A stretch of DNA of 10,939 bases from Treponema sp. (GTDB lineage Bacteria; Spirochaetota; Spirochaetia; Treponematales; Breznakiellaceae): assembly GCA_031264475.1 (NCBI GenBank), contig JAISEA010000026.1, positions 1-10,939 of the forward strand. Direction: 5' to 3'. The notes beneath the pieces were generated by a model. It saw only the letters and a program-made list of their open reading frames with translations, was not told where the DNA came from and made no database searches. Of this stretch, positions 1 through 6,443 are shown one piece after another. The position numbers and the translations under genes are program-made. Every line of letters starts with the position of its first letter. Positions within the stretch are counted from its first letter, which is position 1.

Positions 1-859
1 TGACGGCAGGACCTATATGGCGTACCTCTGCGGACGCCCCCTGCCCAATACCCAATACTGCCCCCTCGGACGAGAGACCGCAATCATAGAACTTGAGTGG
101 AAAGACGGCTGGTTGTATACGAAGTACAACGAAGAAGGAAAAAAATCCGCGCCTGAGTCATATAGAAGAACGATCCCAAATTACCCCGCGCCTTCGTTTG
201 ATCCGCCCACCCGCGTTAAGGGAGAACCCGCTCCGTATCCAAAACCCCGCGTTTATACGTTTGACCACGGTTGTATAGACTTGGATTTCAAAACCCTGCG
301 GACGAAAGCGGATCCAAAAACGTATTCTCTTACGGCGCGTCCGGGCTTTTTGCGCCTGAAAGGCGGCGAATCGCCTGTTTCTACCTTTAACCAGACTCTG
401 CTCGCGCGACGACAGATGGACTTTAATTTTGATGCTGAAACGTATATGGAATTTGAAAGCGAGTCTTTCCACGAATTCGCAGGGCTTGTGTACCGCTATG
501 ATGAAAGTAACCAGTACCTCCTTACGGTCTCTCACGACAACGCAAAAGGGAAGGTGCTTTTCGTTCAGTCCCTCGTCGCGGGCGAATATTCCCGCACCGA
601 TTATACGACTTTGCCGCCCGGCAAGGGTATTTATCTGGGAATTTCGGTACGGGGCGAAAATGCCGCGTTCTATTATTCCATTGACCACGAGAATCGCATT
701 ACCGTGCGTCCCCTGCTTGATGTACGCGTCCTTTCGGATGAATTCTTTCACGAAGGCTTTACAGGCGCGTTTGTGGGTATGTTCTGCGTTGATACGGCGT
801 ATTACAAAGCCGCCGCGGATTTTCAGTACTTTGAATATACCCCGTTAGTCGGTGTCTGA
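1..859 (+). CDS. GH43 family beta-xylosidase/arabinofuranosidase-like protein, C-terminal part (5' end outside window)
   Basis: The reading frame is open from base 2, and the codons before the first ATG (position 17) continue the protein sense as DGRTYMAYLCGRPLP, so this is the tail of a longer gene and the ATG is not a real start. Just inside are motifs typical of GH43 xylosidases at the end of the five-bladed propeller: LCGRPL, then LGRETAI followed by EWKDGWLY. From about residue 80 of the visible part to the end is a beta-rich module resembling the GH43 C-terminal concanavalin A-like domain (LLARRQMDFNF, FAGLVYRYDESNQY, GKGIYLGISVRG). The family hydrolyses xylose- or arabinose-containing plant oligosaccharides. 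The catalytic acidic residues lie upstream of the window, so activity cannot be judged. The TGA stop lies inside a perfect palindrome (849-865). The next gene converges on it. Confidence 0.85.
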   Translation, partial: DGRTYMAYLCGRPLPNTQYCPLGRETAIIELEWKDGWLYTKYNEEGKKSAPESYRRTIPNYPAPSFDPPTRVKGEPAPYPKPRVYTFDHGCIDLDFKTLRTKADPKTYSLTARPGFLRLKGGESPVSTFNQTLLARRQMDFNFDAETYMEFESESFHEFAGLVYRYDESNQYLLTVSHDNAKGKVLFVQSLVAGEYSRTDYTTLPPGKGIYLGISVRGENAAFYYSIDHENRITVRPLLDVRVLSDEFFHEGFTGAFVGMFCVDTAYYKAAADFQYFEYTPLVGV

Positions 860-865
860 CACCGA
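849..865. repeat. Perfect GTGTCTGAC-type palindrome at the GH43 3' end
   Basis: TCGGTGTC (849-856) and GACACCGA (858-865) are perfect 8-bp inverted arms around a single T. The TGA stop of the GH43 gene (857-859) is inside it. It sits in a 42-bp convergent gap. With no T-run on either side it is not a textbook intrinsic terminator, but it could form a strong hairpin in either transcript. Confidence 0.7.
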
Positions 866-882
866 TTAACGCGAAAATTGCT

Positions 883-899
883 TCGGTGTCTGACCCCGA
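883..899. repeat. Imperfect second copy of the GTGTCTGAC palindrome
   Basis: TCGGTGTC (883-890), T, GACCCCGA (892-899) repeats the 849-865 palindrome 34 bp later with one mismatch in the right arm (A to C at 895). It lies three bases from the stop codon of the converging polyferredoxin gene. The pair looks like a REP-type palindromic repeat or a bidirectional 3'-end element. Confidence 0.6.
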
Positions 900-901
900 C
901 T

Positions 902-1471
902 CTAACATGCCTTGCCTGTACCTGTTGTTTTAAATCTTGAAACAAGCGCGTTCTTACGACACGCCTTCTTGCATAAACCACACCGAATACACTCAGGAGA
1001 ATTCTCCGCAGTATACGGGACTATATTCATTGGACATTGTTTGACACAAAGCCCGCACTTAACGCACTTCTCCCCAAGCGTTTTATACCTATAGAATGAA
1101 ACCTTATTAAACAACGAACCCGCGGCGCCAATCGCGCATACATATTTGCAAAACGGACGGCGAATAACCACCGCAATCAACCCAAGAACGATATAGAGAG
1201 GTACTCCTACCTCATACGGTTCAAAACCTTTAAGGATGCCAAAAACAGCCAAGGAAGGTAATACAAAACTATAGAACAGATGGACGTACTTCAAGAAACG
1301 CAAGGGACTGTCAAAGGCAAACGTACCAATCTTTATAGGAAATGGTATTCTGTAAAGCAAGTCCTGTATAAACCCCAAAGGACACAGCTTGCCGCAAAAA
1401 AGCCTGCCTGCGATAAGAAACCAAACGACTACGACGCAAAGCCCCATATATTTTAAGACTTCCCCATCCAT
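902..1471 (-). CDS. Membrane 4Fe-4S polyferredoxin (NapH/YccM-like), short form
   Basis: A 189-residue membrane iron-sulfur protein. Visible parts in order: a membrane segment at about 8-24, a CGKLCP motif (26-31), two more membrane segments (about 62-80 and 91-106), a second cysteine pair CKYVC (108-112), then two classical 4Fe-4S cluster motifs with cysteines at 136/139/142/146 and 161/164/167/171. This order is that of NapH/NosR/YccM-type membrane polyferredoxins, which pass electrons across or along the inner membrane; the partner is not known here. NapH-like proteins are usually longer at the N-terminus, and this one begins directly with the helix before CGKLCP. The ATG at 1471 is chosen because GGAGGAGG lies just upstream; a TTG at 1486 is in frame but overlaps that ribosome site. 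The start overlaps the preceding stop (TAATG), so translation is probably coupled to the lipoprotein gene. Confidence 0.8.
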   Translation of the reverse strand: MDGEVLKYMGLCVVVVWFLIAGRLFCGKLCPLGFIQDLLYRIPFPIKIGTFAFDSPLRFLKYVHLFYSFVLPSLAVFGILKGFEPYEVGVPLYIVLGLIAVVIRRPFCKYVCAIGAAGSLFNKVSFYRYKTLGEKCVKCGLCVKQCPMNIVPYTAENSPECIRCGLCKKACRKNALVSRFKTTGTGKAC

Positions 1472-2007
1472 TACATCCTCCTCCAATAGTTGACGACCTC
1501 GTCTTCCTCATCTGGTTCAATGAGTATATCCCCTGACTTCTCGAATACGCTTTTCAAAACCGTGTCGCGCTCCGCTGCCGACATTCTCTCAATCGCGGAG
1601 CGCTCCTCTTCGTCCAATACTTCCACGTTTAGAGTAAGTTCCACGGAGTGCTTGTCTTCGGTAAAGAAGAACCGAGAGGCGTAGCGCTTCTGGTATTCCA
1701 AGAAACCCGGGCTCTTATCGCCGCTTGAGGAGGACTCAAGCCTTAACTCCGCTGTTCCATCAAAGAAATGAAGTTCAAGCCGCGCATCCGCTTCGGCGAG
1801 CGTCCTATCCAAAACGGCATCCTCCGCCCCTCTGTCCGCGTTAAACGCGCAATAATCTCTAAATGAGAAGATGCGCCCGGTGGGTATGTCTTCCACCGAT
1901 TCAAGGACATACACGGTGTCTTTAACACTAGTATTTTCTGCTTTATAGGTTATGCAACTATTCGCGGCAACGAGTAGTGCAACAGCCGCAAATGCTAGAT
2001 ATTTCAT
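1471..2007 (-). CDS. Putative lipoprotein of unknown function
   Basis: A 178-residue protein I cannot assign to a family. It starts with a short positive end and a hydrophobic stretch (residues 4-15) followed by AANSC, with Cys18 as the likely lipidated residue. Leu at -3 is missing, but spirochaetal lipoboxes are known to be permissive. The mature part is soluble and acidic, especially near the end (PDEEDE), with no cysteine pairs, FMN-binding motif or other catalytic signature. Its ATG overlaps the TGA of the upstream barrel gene (ATGA), and its TAA overlaps the ATG of the polyferredoxin gene, so it is translationally coupled on both sides. AAGGAG lies just upstream of the start. Position suggests a periplasm-facing partner of the barrel proteins or of the polyferredoxin; this is inference. 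Confidence 0.7.
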   Translation of the reverse strand: MKYLAFAAVALLVAANSCITYKAENTSVKDTVYVLESVEDIPTGRIFSFRDYCAFNADRGAEDAVLDRTLAEADARLELHFFDGTAELRLESSSSGDKSPGFLEYQKRYASRFFFTEDKHSVELTLNVEVLDEEERSAIERMSAAERDTVLKSVFEKSGDILIEPDEEDEVVNYWRRM

Positions 2008-2906
2008 CGTTGTTCTCCTTCTTTATTTTTCGCAAGGTTAAAATTAACCGGCGCTTTGACCGTTATCGTGTGCGCGATATAGTTGTTCTTGCCATAGAGC
2101 GGCAGGATATACTCAATCTCTATGTTAATGGCAAGCGGGCGTGTCAATCTCAACGCCAACGAGGGACGGAGGCTGAGTACGTGCGCGGATATACCGTCAA
2201 TCAGCATACTTTCACCATGTCCTTGCGTAACGTTCCAATTAACGGGTAACGCAAAAGCAAGGCTCACCGTACCTATAGTAACCGCGTAATGCGGGCTTGC
2301 CTCCAGCGAGAACTCCCACTGGTTATTCGTTTTAGATTGATTTCTAAGGGGAAACAAGTAAACTTCACTGAATATATTGACAAAGAAGTTATCGGCGATG
2401 AGTGTATCAAACGAAACATCGCCACCCACGCCCCAGGTATGTGCGCCGAGTGCGTCCTTATCGTCAATGCCGGGGAAGGGGATGACGACGCTTGGTGTGA
2501 CCCTTACCCTGAAACGCTCACTTGGTATCGGTGCGTTATGCCCGACGACCTGAAACCGTCCCTTGAGTGCAAAGTCACCCAAGCCCTCGTAGATTTCTTC
2601 TGCGCTGTTCCCGTCATTGCCAACGTCTATGCTCGTGAGGTCTGTGTCGGTAACACCGGGCGACCAGTCAAATGCTGCGGTAAACCACTCGGTGAATCCA
2701 TAGGAAACGCCAATCGTTGCGCCGACAATTGTCGCGGACGGCGTGTTCACTCTTTCGCTATGCTCATTCCAGCCTTTACTGACAAAGCCTGTAGAGGCAT
2801 CCGCATCCACATGGAGCGTCTTTGCTGGAAGAACCGTCGCGTCTTCCGTATAAACGGTTGCCGTTAAAACAAGAACCATCACTATAATCAAATTAAGTGT
2901 TCTCAT
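2004..2906 (-). CDS. Putative outer-membrane beta-barrel protein (paralogue 2)
   Basis: A 300-residue protein with an N-terminal signal peptide (hydrophobic residues about 4-17, acidic mature start near EDATV). The body is made of alternating short beta segments rich in aromatic residues, such as SYGFTEWFTAAFDW and VVIPFPGIDD, as in outer-membrane barrels. It is clearly a paralogue of the gene just upstream: both share (Y)G(F/I)T(E/D)WF(T/S)AAFDW, a GxxDF segment, a (V/I)(I/F)PFP segment, a WG(V/F)GG...SFDT segment and an NHA/AHT-type last strand. Unlike its sister it does not end in Phe; the homologous last strand (VNFNL) is followed by about ten polar residues. AGGAG lies about 11 bp before the ATG. 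The substrate is unknown; a channel or porin-like role is inferred from the fold only. Confidence 0.7.
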   Translation of the reverse strand: MRTLNLIIVMVLVLTATVYTEDATVLPAKTLHVDADASTGFVSKGWNEHSERVNTPSATIVGATIGVSYGFTEWFTAAFDWSPGVTDTDLTSIDVGNDGNSAEEIYEGLGDFALKGRFQVVGHNAPIPSERFRVRVTPSVVIPFPGIDDKDALGAHTWGVGGDVSFDTLIADNFFVNIFSEVYLFPLRNQSKTNNQWEFSLEASPHYAVTIGTVSLAFALPVNWNVTQGHGESMLIDGISAHVLSLRPSLALRLTRPLAINIEIEYILPLYGKNNYIAHTITVKAPVNFNLAKNKEGEQR

Positions 2907-2931
2907 GTATTATTATTCTCCTGTTCTCTGA

Positions 2932-2965
2932 CAAGGATAGCCTACGGTATCGCAGACTATCCTTG
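2932..2965 (-). promoter_or_regulatory. Stable 34-nt hairpin between the two barrel genes
   Basis: In the minus-strand transcript CAAGGATAG and CTATCCTTG pair perfectly (9 bp), then a T/G wobble, then CTGCG/CGTAG (one wobble) close a four-base ATAC loop, giving a near-continuous 15-bp stem. It fills half of the 72-bp gap between the barrel genes and is followed by GTCAGAG, not a T-run. It is therefore more likely an mRNA stability/processing or partial attenuation element than a full terminator. Confidence 0.55.
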
Positions 2966-2978
2966 CAGGCAAGTATCG

Positions 2979-3827
2979 TTAGAAGAAGATCGCCGTCTTT
3001 AGGCTTATCGCGTGGTTCACCAAAGTGTTTTGCCCAATCAAGGGTATAGCGTAATCCATACTCACTTCCACCGGCGTTTGCGTGTGCGTCATCCGCAGTG
3101 TTATCGTTGGACGCAGGGATAGCGTATATGAGTCCATCCCATTCTCAACGCCGTCAACCTTTTGCTCTGGTGCAAGGGTGAAGTTAATCGGCAGTCCAAT
3201 AGCAAGATTCATCCCATAGGGAATATCAATGTTGAAGTTAGGTTCTACTTCTAGGGTTAAATCCCAACCGTGATTGACTTTCTCCTCGTTTTCAATAGGA
3301 TAGAAATAGAACTTGCCGAAAACATTCAAGAAGAAATAGCGGCTAATGTCCGTATCAAAAGACAGACTACCACCAAAGCCCCATGCGTTCTTGCCCATTT
3401 TGTCGTCTGTGTCAATCAAGGGGAAAGGGAAGATCACACCAGGGGCTACTGTCAGCCTGAAATAGGACGATATTATCGGAGCCTTGTTCCCGATGAGGTG
3501 GAACTGCGTTTCTAGGGAAAAGTCATAGAACCCCTCCCAGACTTCCGCCGGACCGTCTCCGTGAGACCAGATGTTCCACCCACGCCAATCGAAGGCGGCT
3601 GAGAACCAATCGGTAATGCCGTAGGCAAGCCCAAAGCCGACATAAAAGACTTCAGTTTTAGGAATATCAACCTTGTCTCTACCGTCATCCCAAGCCTTAT
3701 TGAAAAAAGAAACGCCGGGTGTAACATAAAATTCACCGCTTCTTGCTGAAAGAGCTTTTGCGTCTTCCGCAAAGGTGTTGGCTATCACCATAACAACCAA
3801 TACCGGAAACAGAATAAACCGTTTCAT
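2979..3827 (-). CDS. Putative outer-membrane beta-barrel protein (paralogue 1), first gene of the operon
   Basis: A 282-residue protein with a clear signal peptide (MKRF, hydrophobic core about 5-17, likely cleavage after TFA before EDAK). The mature part alternates short amphipathic strands with turns and is rich in Trp, Phe and Tyr. It ends in Ile-Phe-Phe; a terminal aromatic residue is the typical outer-membrane barrel sorting signal. It is a tandem paralogue of the next gene with shared motifs across the whole length. The ATG at 3827 is chosen because GGAGG lies just upstream; an in-frame ATG at 3866 would add 13 residues before the signal peptide and lacks a comparable ribosome site. It is read from a promoter with tandem 11-bp ATAAAC repeats upstream, so it is probably activated by an OmpR-type regulator. 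The transported substrate or binding role cannot be read from the sequence. Confidence 0.75.
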   Translation of the reverse strand: MKRFILFPVLVVMVIANTFAEDAKALSARSGEFYVTPGVSFFNKAWDDGRDKVDIPKTEVFYVGFGLAYGITDWFSAAFDWRGWNIWSHGDGPAEVWEGFYDFSLETQFHLIGNKAPIISSYFRLTVAPGVIFPFPLIDTDDKMGKNAWGFGGSLSFDTDISRYFFLNVFGKFYFYPIENEEKVNHGWDLTLEVEPNFNIDIPYGMNLAIGLPINFTLAPEQKVDGVENGMDSYTLSLRPTITLRMTHTQTPVEVSMDYAIPLIGQNTLVNHAISLKTAIFF

Positions 3828-3857
3828 ATCAACCTCCAAAAAAATGATTATGGTTTG

Positions 3858-3863
3858 AATATA
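3858..3863 (-). promoter_or_regulatory. Putative -10 element of the barrel/polyferredoxin operon
   Basis: TATATT on the minus strand, preceded by TG, 31 bases upstream of the ATG at 3827. No good -35 hexamer is present at the usual distance; that place is taken by the ATAAAC direct repeats, ten bases upstream. This layout fits a promoter activated by an OmpR/PhoB-type factor. Confidence 0.45.
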
Positions 3864-3873
3864 CAAGGGAAAG

Positions 3874-3912
3874 ATAAACTAACAATAAACAAATATTAAA
3901 ATGTTTATAAAA
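3874..3912 (-). promoter_or_regulatory. Tandem 11-bp direct-repeat operator upstream of the barrel operon
   Basis: In plus-strand sense, ATAAAC occurs at 3874 and 3885, followed at the same 11-bp step by degenerate copies TTAAAA at 3896 and ATAAAA at 3907. The promoter-proximal edge reads GAAAGATAAACT, identical to the edge of the operator at 9131. Phased 11-bp direct repeats are the standard site form for OmpR/PhoB-family dimers, and such a regulator is encoded at 5398. The site lies in the divergent gap, so it could also act on the kinase gene. Confidence 0.6.
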
Positions 3913-3952
3913 TCGCAAACCACACGGTTTATTGGGTGTGTAGACAGCCGAT

Positions 3953-3958
3953 TATAAT
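3953..3958 (+). promoter_or_regulatory. Possible -10 element for the two-component operon
   Basis: A perfect TATAAT in the divergent gap. No convincing -35 lies 16-18 bp upstream. Transcription from it would start about seven bases before the ATG, inside the Shine-Dalgarno. This makes it doubtful as the main promoter unless the mRNA is nearly leaderless. Confidence 0.3.
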
Positions 3959-3971
3959 AGCAGGAGGCTCT

Positions 3972-5417
3972 ATGACTATCAAACGCCGCATATTCATTTC
4001 AAATATACTCATGATCTGTATTCCTTTTGCGTTGTGCGTCCTCTTTTCTGTTGGTGTCCGATTTATAATGGTGCAAGTCTACCGTAACGGGAGTAGTCAG
4101 TTGTATAACAACGAAATCTTCTATGAAGCGCGGCATGAATTGCAACGTATCGGTAGACGTTTTTCAGAAGACACTGTCGTGGCAAATGCCAATGATTTGA
4201 AGGTGATCGCCGAGGATTTACAACAACAATTCTTGAGATACAACATCTATTTTGCGGTATACAATGGCGGTAGATGGGCGCTCGCTCCGCCAAGAGAAAC
4301 CAAGGCGCTGTTTGAAGCGGCTTTGTCAGAGGCGGGAAACCATATTGTATCGTTTGATACAACTGCGGTATATGTACAATCCATAGACGATGTTAAGCTG
4401 ATGGCGGTTAGTTATGACTATCATCTTCTTAACGATATTAGCGTTACCTCTGTAGTAGCCGCGGGGATACTGTCCTTCTGGATTTTGATCATTCTTGTGC
4501 ATACAACCAACTTCTTTCTCACGCGGAGTATGATAAAAAACATTGCTGTCCCTCTTGATACACTCTGCTTTGGGGTTAAGCAGATTCAGAACAACAACCT
4601 GAGCTTCCGCCTTGAGTACAAGAACAACGATGAGTTCTTGCCTATCTGCGGCGCTTTTAATGAGATGGCTGAGCGGCTTGAGGCAATGGCGGCGGAGCAT
4701 GATAAATACGAGGAGAACCGCCGTGAACTGCTTGCTGGCGTCTCCCACGACCTTAGAACCCCGCTCACGTCCATAAAGGCGTATCTTGAAGGTATTGAGA
4801 AAGAGATCGCGTCAACGAAGGAAAAGCGTGAGAAGTATCTTACAACGATTAGGAATAAAACTAACGATATGGAACACATCATTGATCAGTTGTTTTTATT
4901 CTCAAAACTAGATATAAATGACTTTCCCCTTGTCATAAAGAATCTTAACATGGGGCTGTTTATACGTGATGCGGTATCTGAACTTTTTGATGGATACTTT
5001 AAGCGGGGAATTAGGATAAGCCTAACTGAAATTATGCAAAACACCTTTGTGAATATTGACCCCGTGTTGTTTTGCAATGTCATTACCAATATCCTTGAAA
5101 ACAGCGTATCCTATAAGCAGACGGAGCAAGGGCATATTACAATCAGCGTGATCAAAGTCAACGATCAGGTTGAAATACGTCTAGCTGACAATGGTCCTGG
5201 CGTGCCGAAGGAATCGTTGGAGAAACTATTTGACGTGTTTTATCGCGCTGACCCGTCAAGGAACACTAAAGGCAATGGGTTGGGGCTTGCCATTTCACAA
5301 AAGATAGTGAACCGTATGGGCGGTTCTATAAAGGCGGAACTACCTATGCGTGGTCTTGCAATCGTTATTTATTTACCGCTTGTACAAGGAGAACAGTATG
5401 AAGGTTTTAATTATTGA
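3972..5417 (+). CDS. Sensor histidine kinase of a two-component system
   Basis: A 481-residue membrane kinase. Order: first membrane segment (about 8-35), an extracytoplasmic sensor region of about 120 residues without a recognisable fold, second membrane segment (about 157-180), a HAMP linker (about 180-240), then the dimerisation/phosphoacceptor box SHDLRTPLTS with His259. The ATP-binding domain shows an N box (NILENS, Asn373/Asn377), G1 DNGPG (406-410), an F box (DVFYRAD) and G2 GNGLGLA (434-440). All residues for autophosphorylation are present. The ATG at 3972 is preferred because AGGAGG lies five bases before it; an in-frame upstream start at 3936 has no such site. The end overlaps the response regulator gene by 20 bp, so the two are co-translated and almost surely partners. 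The signal sensed is unknown. Confidence 0.93.
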   Translation: MTIKRRIFISNILMICIPFALCVLFSVGVRFIMVQVYRNGSSQLYNNEIFYEARHELQRIGRRFSEDTVVANANDLKVIAEDLQQQFLRYNIYFAVYNGGRWALAPPRETKALFEAALSEAGNHIVSFDTTAVYVQSIDDVKLMAVSYDYHLLNDISVTSVVAAGILSFWILIILVHTTNFFLTRSMIKNIAVPLDTLCFGVKQIQNNNLSFRLEYKNNDEFLPICGAFNEMAERLEAMAAEHDKYEENRRELLAGVSHDLRTPLTSIKAYLEGIEKEIASTKEKREKYLTTIRNKTNDMEHIIDQLFLFSKLDINDFPLVIKNLNMGLFIRDAVSELFDGYFKRGIRISLTEIMQNTFVNIDPVLFCNVITNILENSVSYKQTEQGHITISVIKVNDQVEIRLADNGPGVPKESLEKLFDVFYRADPSRNTKGNGLGLAISQKIVNRMGGSIKAELPMRGLAIVIYLPLVQGEQYEGFNY

Positions 5418-6093
5418 GGATGACGTTGATATTGCTGGAATTGAGCGTGATTTTCTTGAGATTGACGGCTTTGAAGTCGTACATGAGATGGACGGCAAGA
5501 AGGGGATGGCGCTTGCCCTTTCTAGTGATTTTGATCTCATCTTGCTGGACATTATGTTGCGGGGTATAAATGGGTATGAGATATGCAGGGCGATTAGGGA
5601 TAAGGTGGACATTCCTATTCTGATGGTGAGTGCGCGCATTGAGGATTTTGACAAGGTGCGTGGGCTTGGACTTGGGGCAGACGACTATATTGCGAAGCCT
5701 TTCTCACCAGCGGAGTTAGTTGCCCGTGTAAAGACGCACATCAGCAGGTATAAGCGATTGAAGGGTGCGGATACAGGAGGGCGGGTTGAAGTCTCTGAGA
5801 TTGATTTGGGTCGTTTGCGAATAGTTCCTGCCATGCGCCGCGTCTATGTTGAGAATAGCGAGATAAGCCTGACCAATAAGGAGTATGAACTACTTTTGTT
5901 CTTTGCGTCTAACCCAGAGATTGTTTTGAGTAAGGAACGTTTATATGATAAAATATGGGGAGAAGATATGTACGGCGTTCTTGAAACGGTTGCGGTACAC
6001 ATTAACCGTTTGCGTGAAAAGATCGAAAGGAATCCTGCCAACCCCCACCATATACAGACTGTATGGGGAGCGGGATACCGCTTCATGGTATAA
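5398..6093 (+). CDS. OmpR/PhoB-family DNA-binding response regulator
   Basis: A 231-residue two-domain regulator. The receiver domain (1 to about 120) has the acidic pocket Glu7/Asp8/Asp9, the phosphoacceptor Asp51 (LLDIML), Ser78 and Lys100 (KPFSP). The C-terminal half (about 130-231) is a winged-helix DNA-binding domain of OmpR/PhoB type: LTNKEYELLLFF, LSKERLYDKIWG, VAVHINRLREKIE and the closing VWGAGYRF wing. The start is supported by AAGGAG seven bases upstream, inside the kinase gene. Phosphorylation by the overlapping kinase should drive dimer binding to direct repeats. The two ATAAAC operators in this window (3874-3912 and 9131-9158) have the expected 11-bp phase and are the best candidate targets; this link is inferred. 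Confidence 0.95.
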   Translation: MKVLIIEDDVDIAGIERDFLEIDGFEVVHEMDGKKGMALALSSDFDLILLDIMLRGINGYEICRAIRDKVDIPILMVSARIEDFDKVRGLGLGADDYIAKPFSPAELVARVKTHISRYKRLKGADTGGRVEVSEIDLGRLRIVPAMRRVYVENSEISLTNKEYELLLFFASNPEIVLSKERLYDKIWGEDMYGVLETVAVHINRLREKIERNPANPHHIQTVWGAGYRFMV

Positions 6094-6118
6094 GCAAGCA
6101 TAGTCTATTCAATTCTCT

Positions 6119-6222
6119 AGGAGGGGGGGCGCTATTTCCAAAACAAAGATGGCACACAGTCGCCTTTGAGACGCGCCCCCCTGTCTCCAGCCCGCGCAAG
6201 CGCGGTCTTCCGCCACCCCCCC
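6119..6222 (+). repeat. GC-rich structured interspersed repeat, copy 1
   Basis: A 104-bp element starting AGGAGGGGGGGCGC and ending CGCCACCCCCCC, repeated at 10034-10135 in the same orientation. The left G-run plus CGC can pair with GCGCCCCCC (6173-6181), and also imperfectly with the right end. A near-identical block between them contains TTTCCAAAACAAAGATGGCACA. An internal hairpin CCGCGC-AA-GCGCGG lies at 6192-6205. It starts 26 bp after the response regulator stop. Whether it acts as RNA (terminator, small RNA) or as a DNA mobile remnant cannot be decided here. Confidence 0.75.
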
Positions 6223-6270
6223 ACCCAACTAATCGGGATTTCTCCCCACACACCGCCTATGTGCCTACCA

Positions 6271-6426
6271 ACACATGACTATATGTGTGCCTACACACAT
6301 AACTAGTGTGTATGAGACACACGCTACTAGCGTGTGAGTGGCACACTCTCTAGTGTGTTGATGACACACGCTACTAGTATGTGTCCTACACACTCTCTAG
6401 TGTGTGTGTGGCACACACTAGAGAGT
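6271..6426. repeat. Tandem run of short palindromic units with about 23-24-bp period
   Basis: Successive palindromes on an ACACnCTACTAGnGTGT or ACACACTCTCTAGTGTGT theme have centres near 6279, 6303, 6327, 6350, 6374 and 6397. The best are CACACGCTA-C-TAGCGTGTG (6318-6336, perfect 9-bp arms), CACACT-CTCT-AGTGTG (6342-6357) and ACACACT-CTCT-AGTGTGT (6388-6405). Two core types (CTACTAG and CTCTCTAG) alternate. There are no unique spacers. Confidence 0.7.
6392..6426. repeat. Perfect 15-bp inverted repeat at the end of the palindrome run
   Basis: ACTCTCTAGTGTGTG (6392-6406) and CACACACTAGAGAGT (6412-6426) are exact inverted copies around the five bases TGTGG. It combines the last regular unit of the run with an inverted unit, so two alternative folds exist: within the unit at 6388-6405, or across 6392-6426. 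Confidence 0.7.
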
Positions 6427-6443
6427 ATCTCTTGACTGCTTTA

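Noticed and set aside
158..751. 197-codon open frame on the minus strand
   Set aside because: Fully antisense to the recognisable GH43 C-terminal coding region, without a ribosome site or family features.
2289..2867. 192-codon open frame on the plus strand
   Set aside because: It mirrors the second barrel gene, which has a signal peptide, a paralogue and overlapping operon neighbours; the antisense frame has none of these.
6119..6233. Integron attC site, since Treponema can carry chromosomal integrons
   Set aside because: Copy 1 has one RYYYAAC-like end (ACCCAAC), but copy 2 does not keep it and neither copy has the matching GTTRRRY at the left end.
6063..6278. 71-codon plus-strand open frame at the end of the response regulator
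   Set aside because: It starts inside the regulator gene and is mostly the translation of the GC-rich repeat, with many prolines and arginines from the C and G runs.
6265..6426. Possible CRISPR array
   Set aside because: The units are degenerate palindromes placed back to back at about 23-24 bp with no unique spacers of uniform length and no cas genes nearby.
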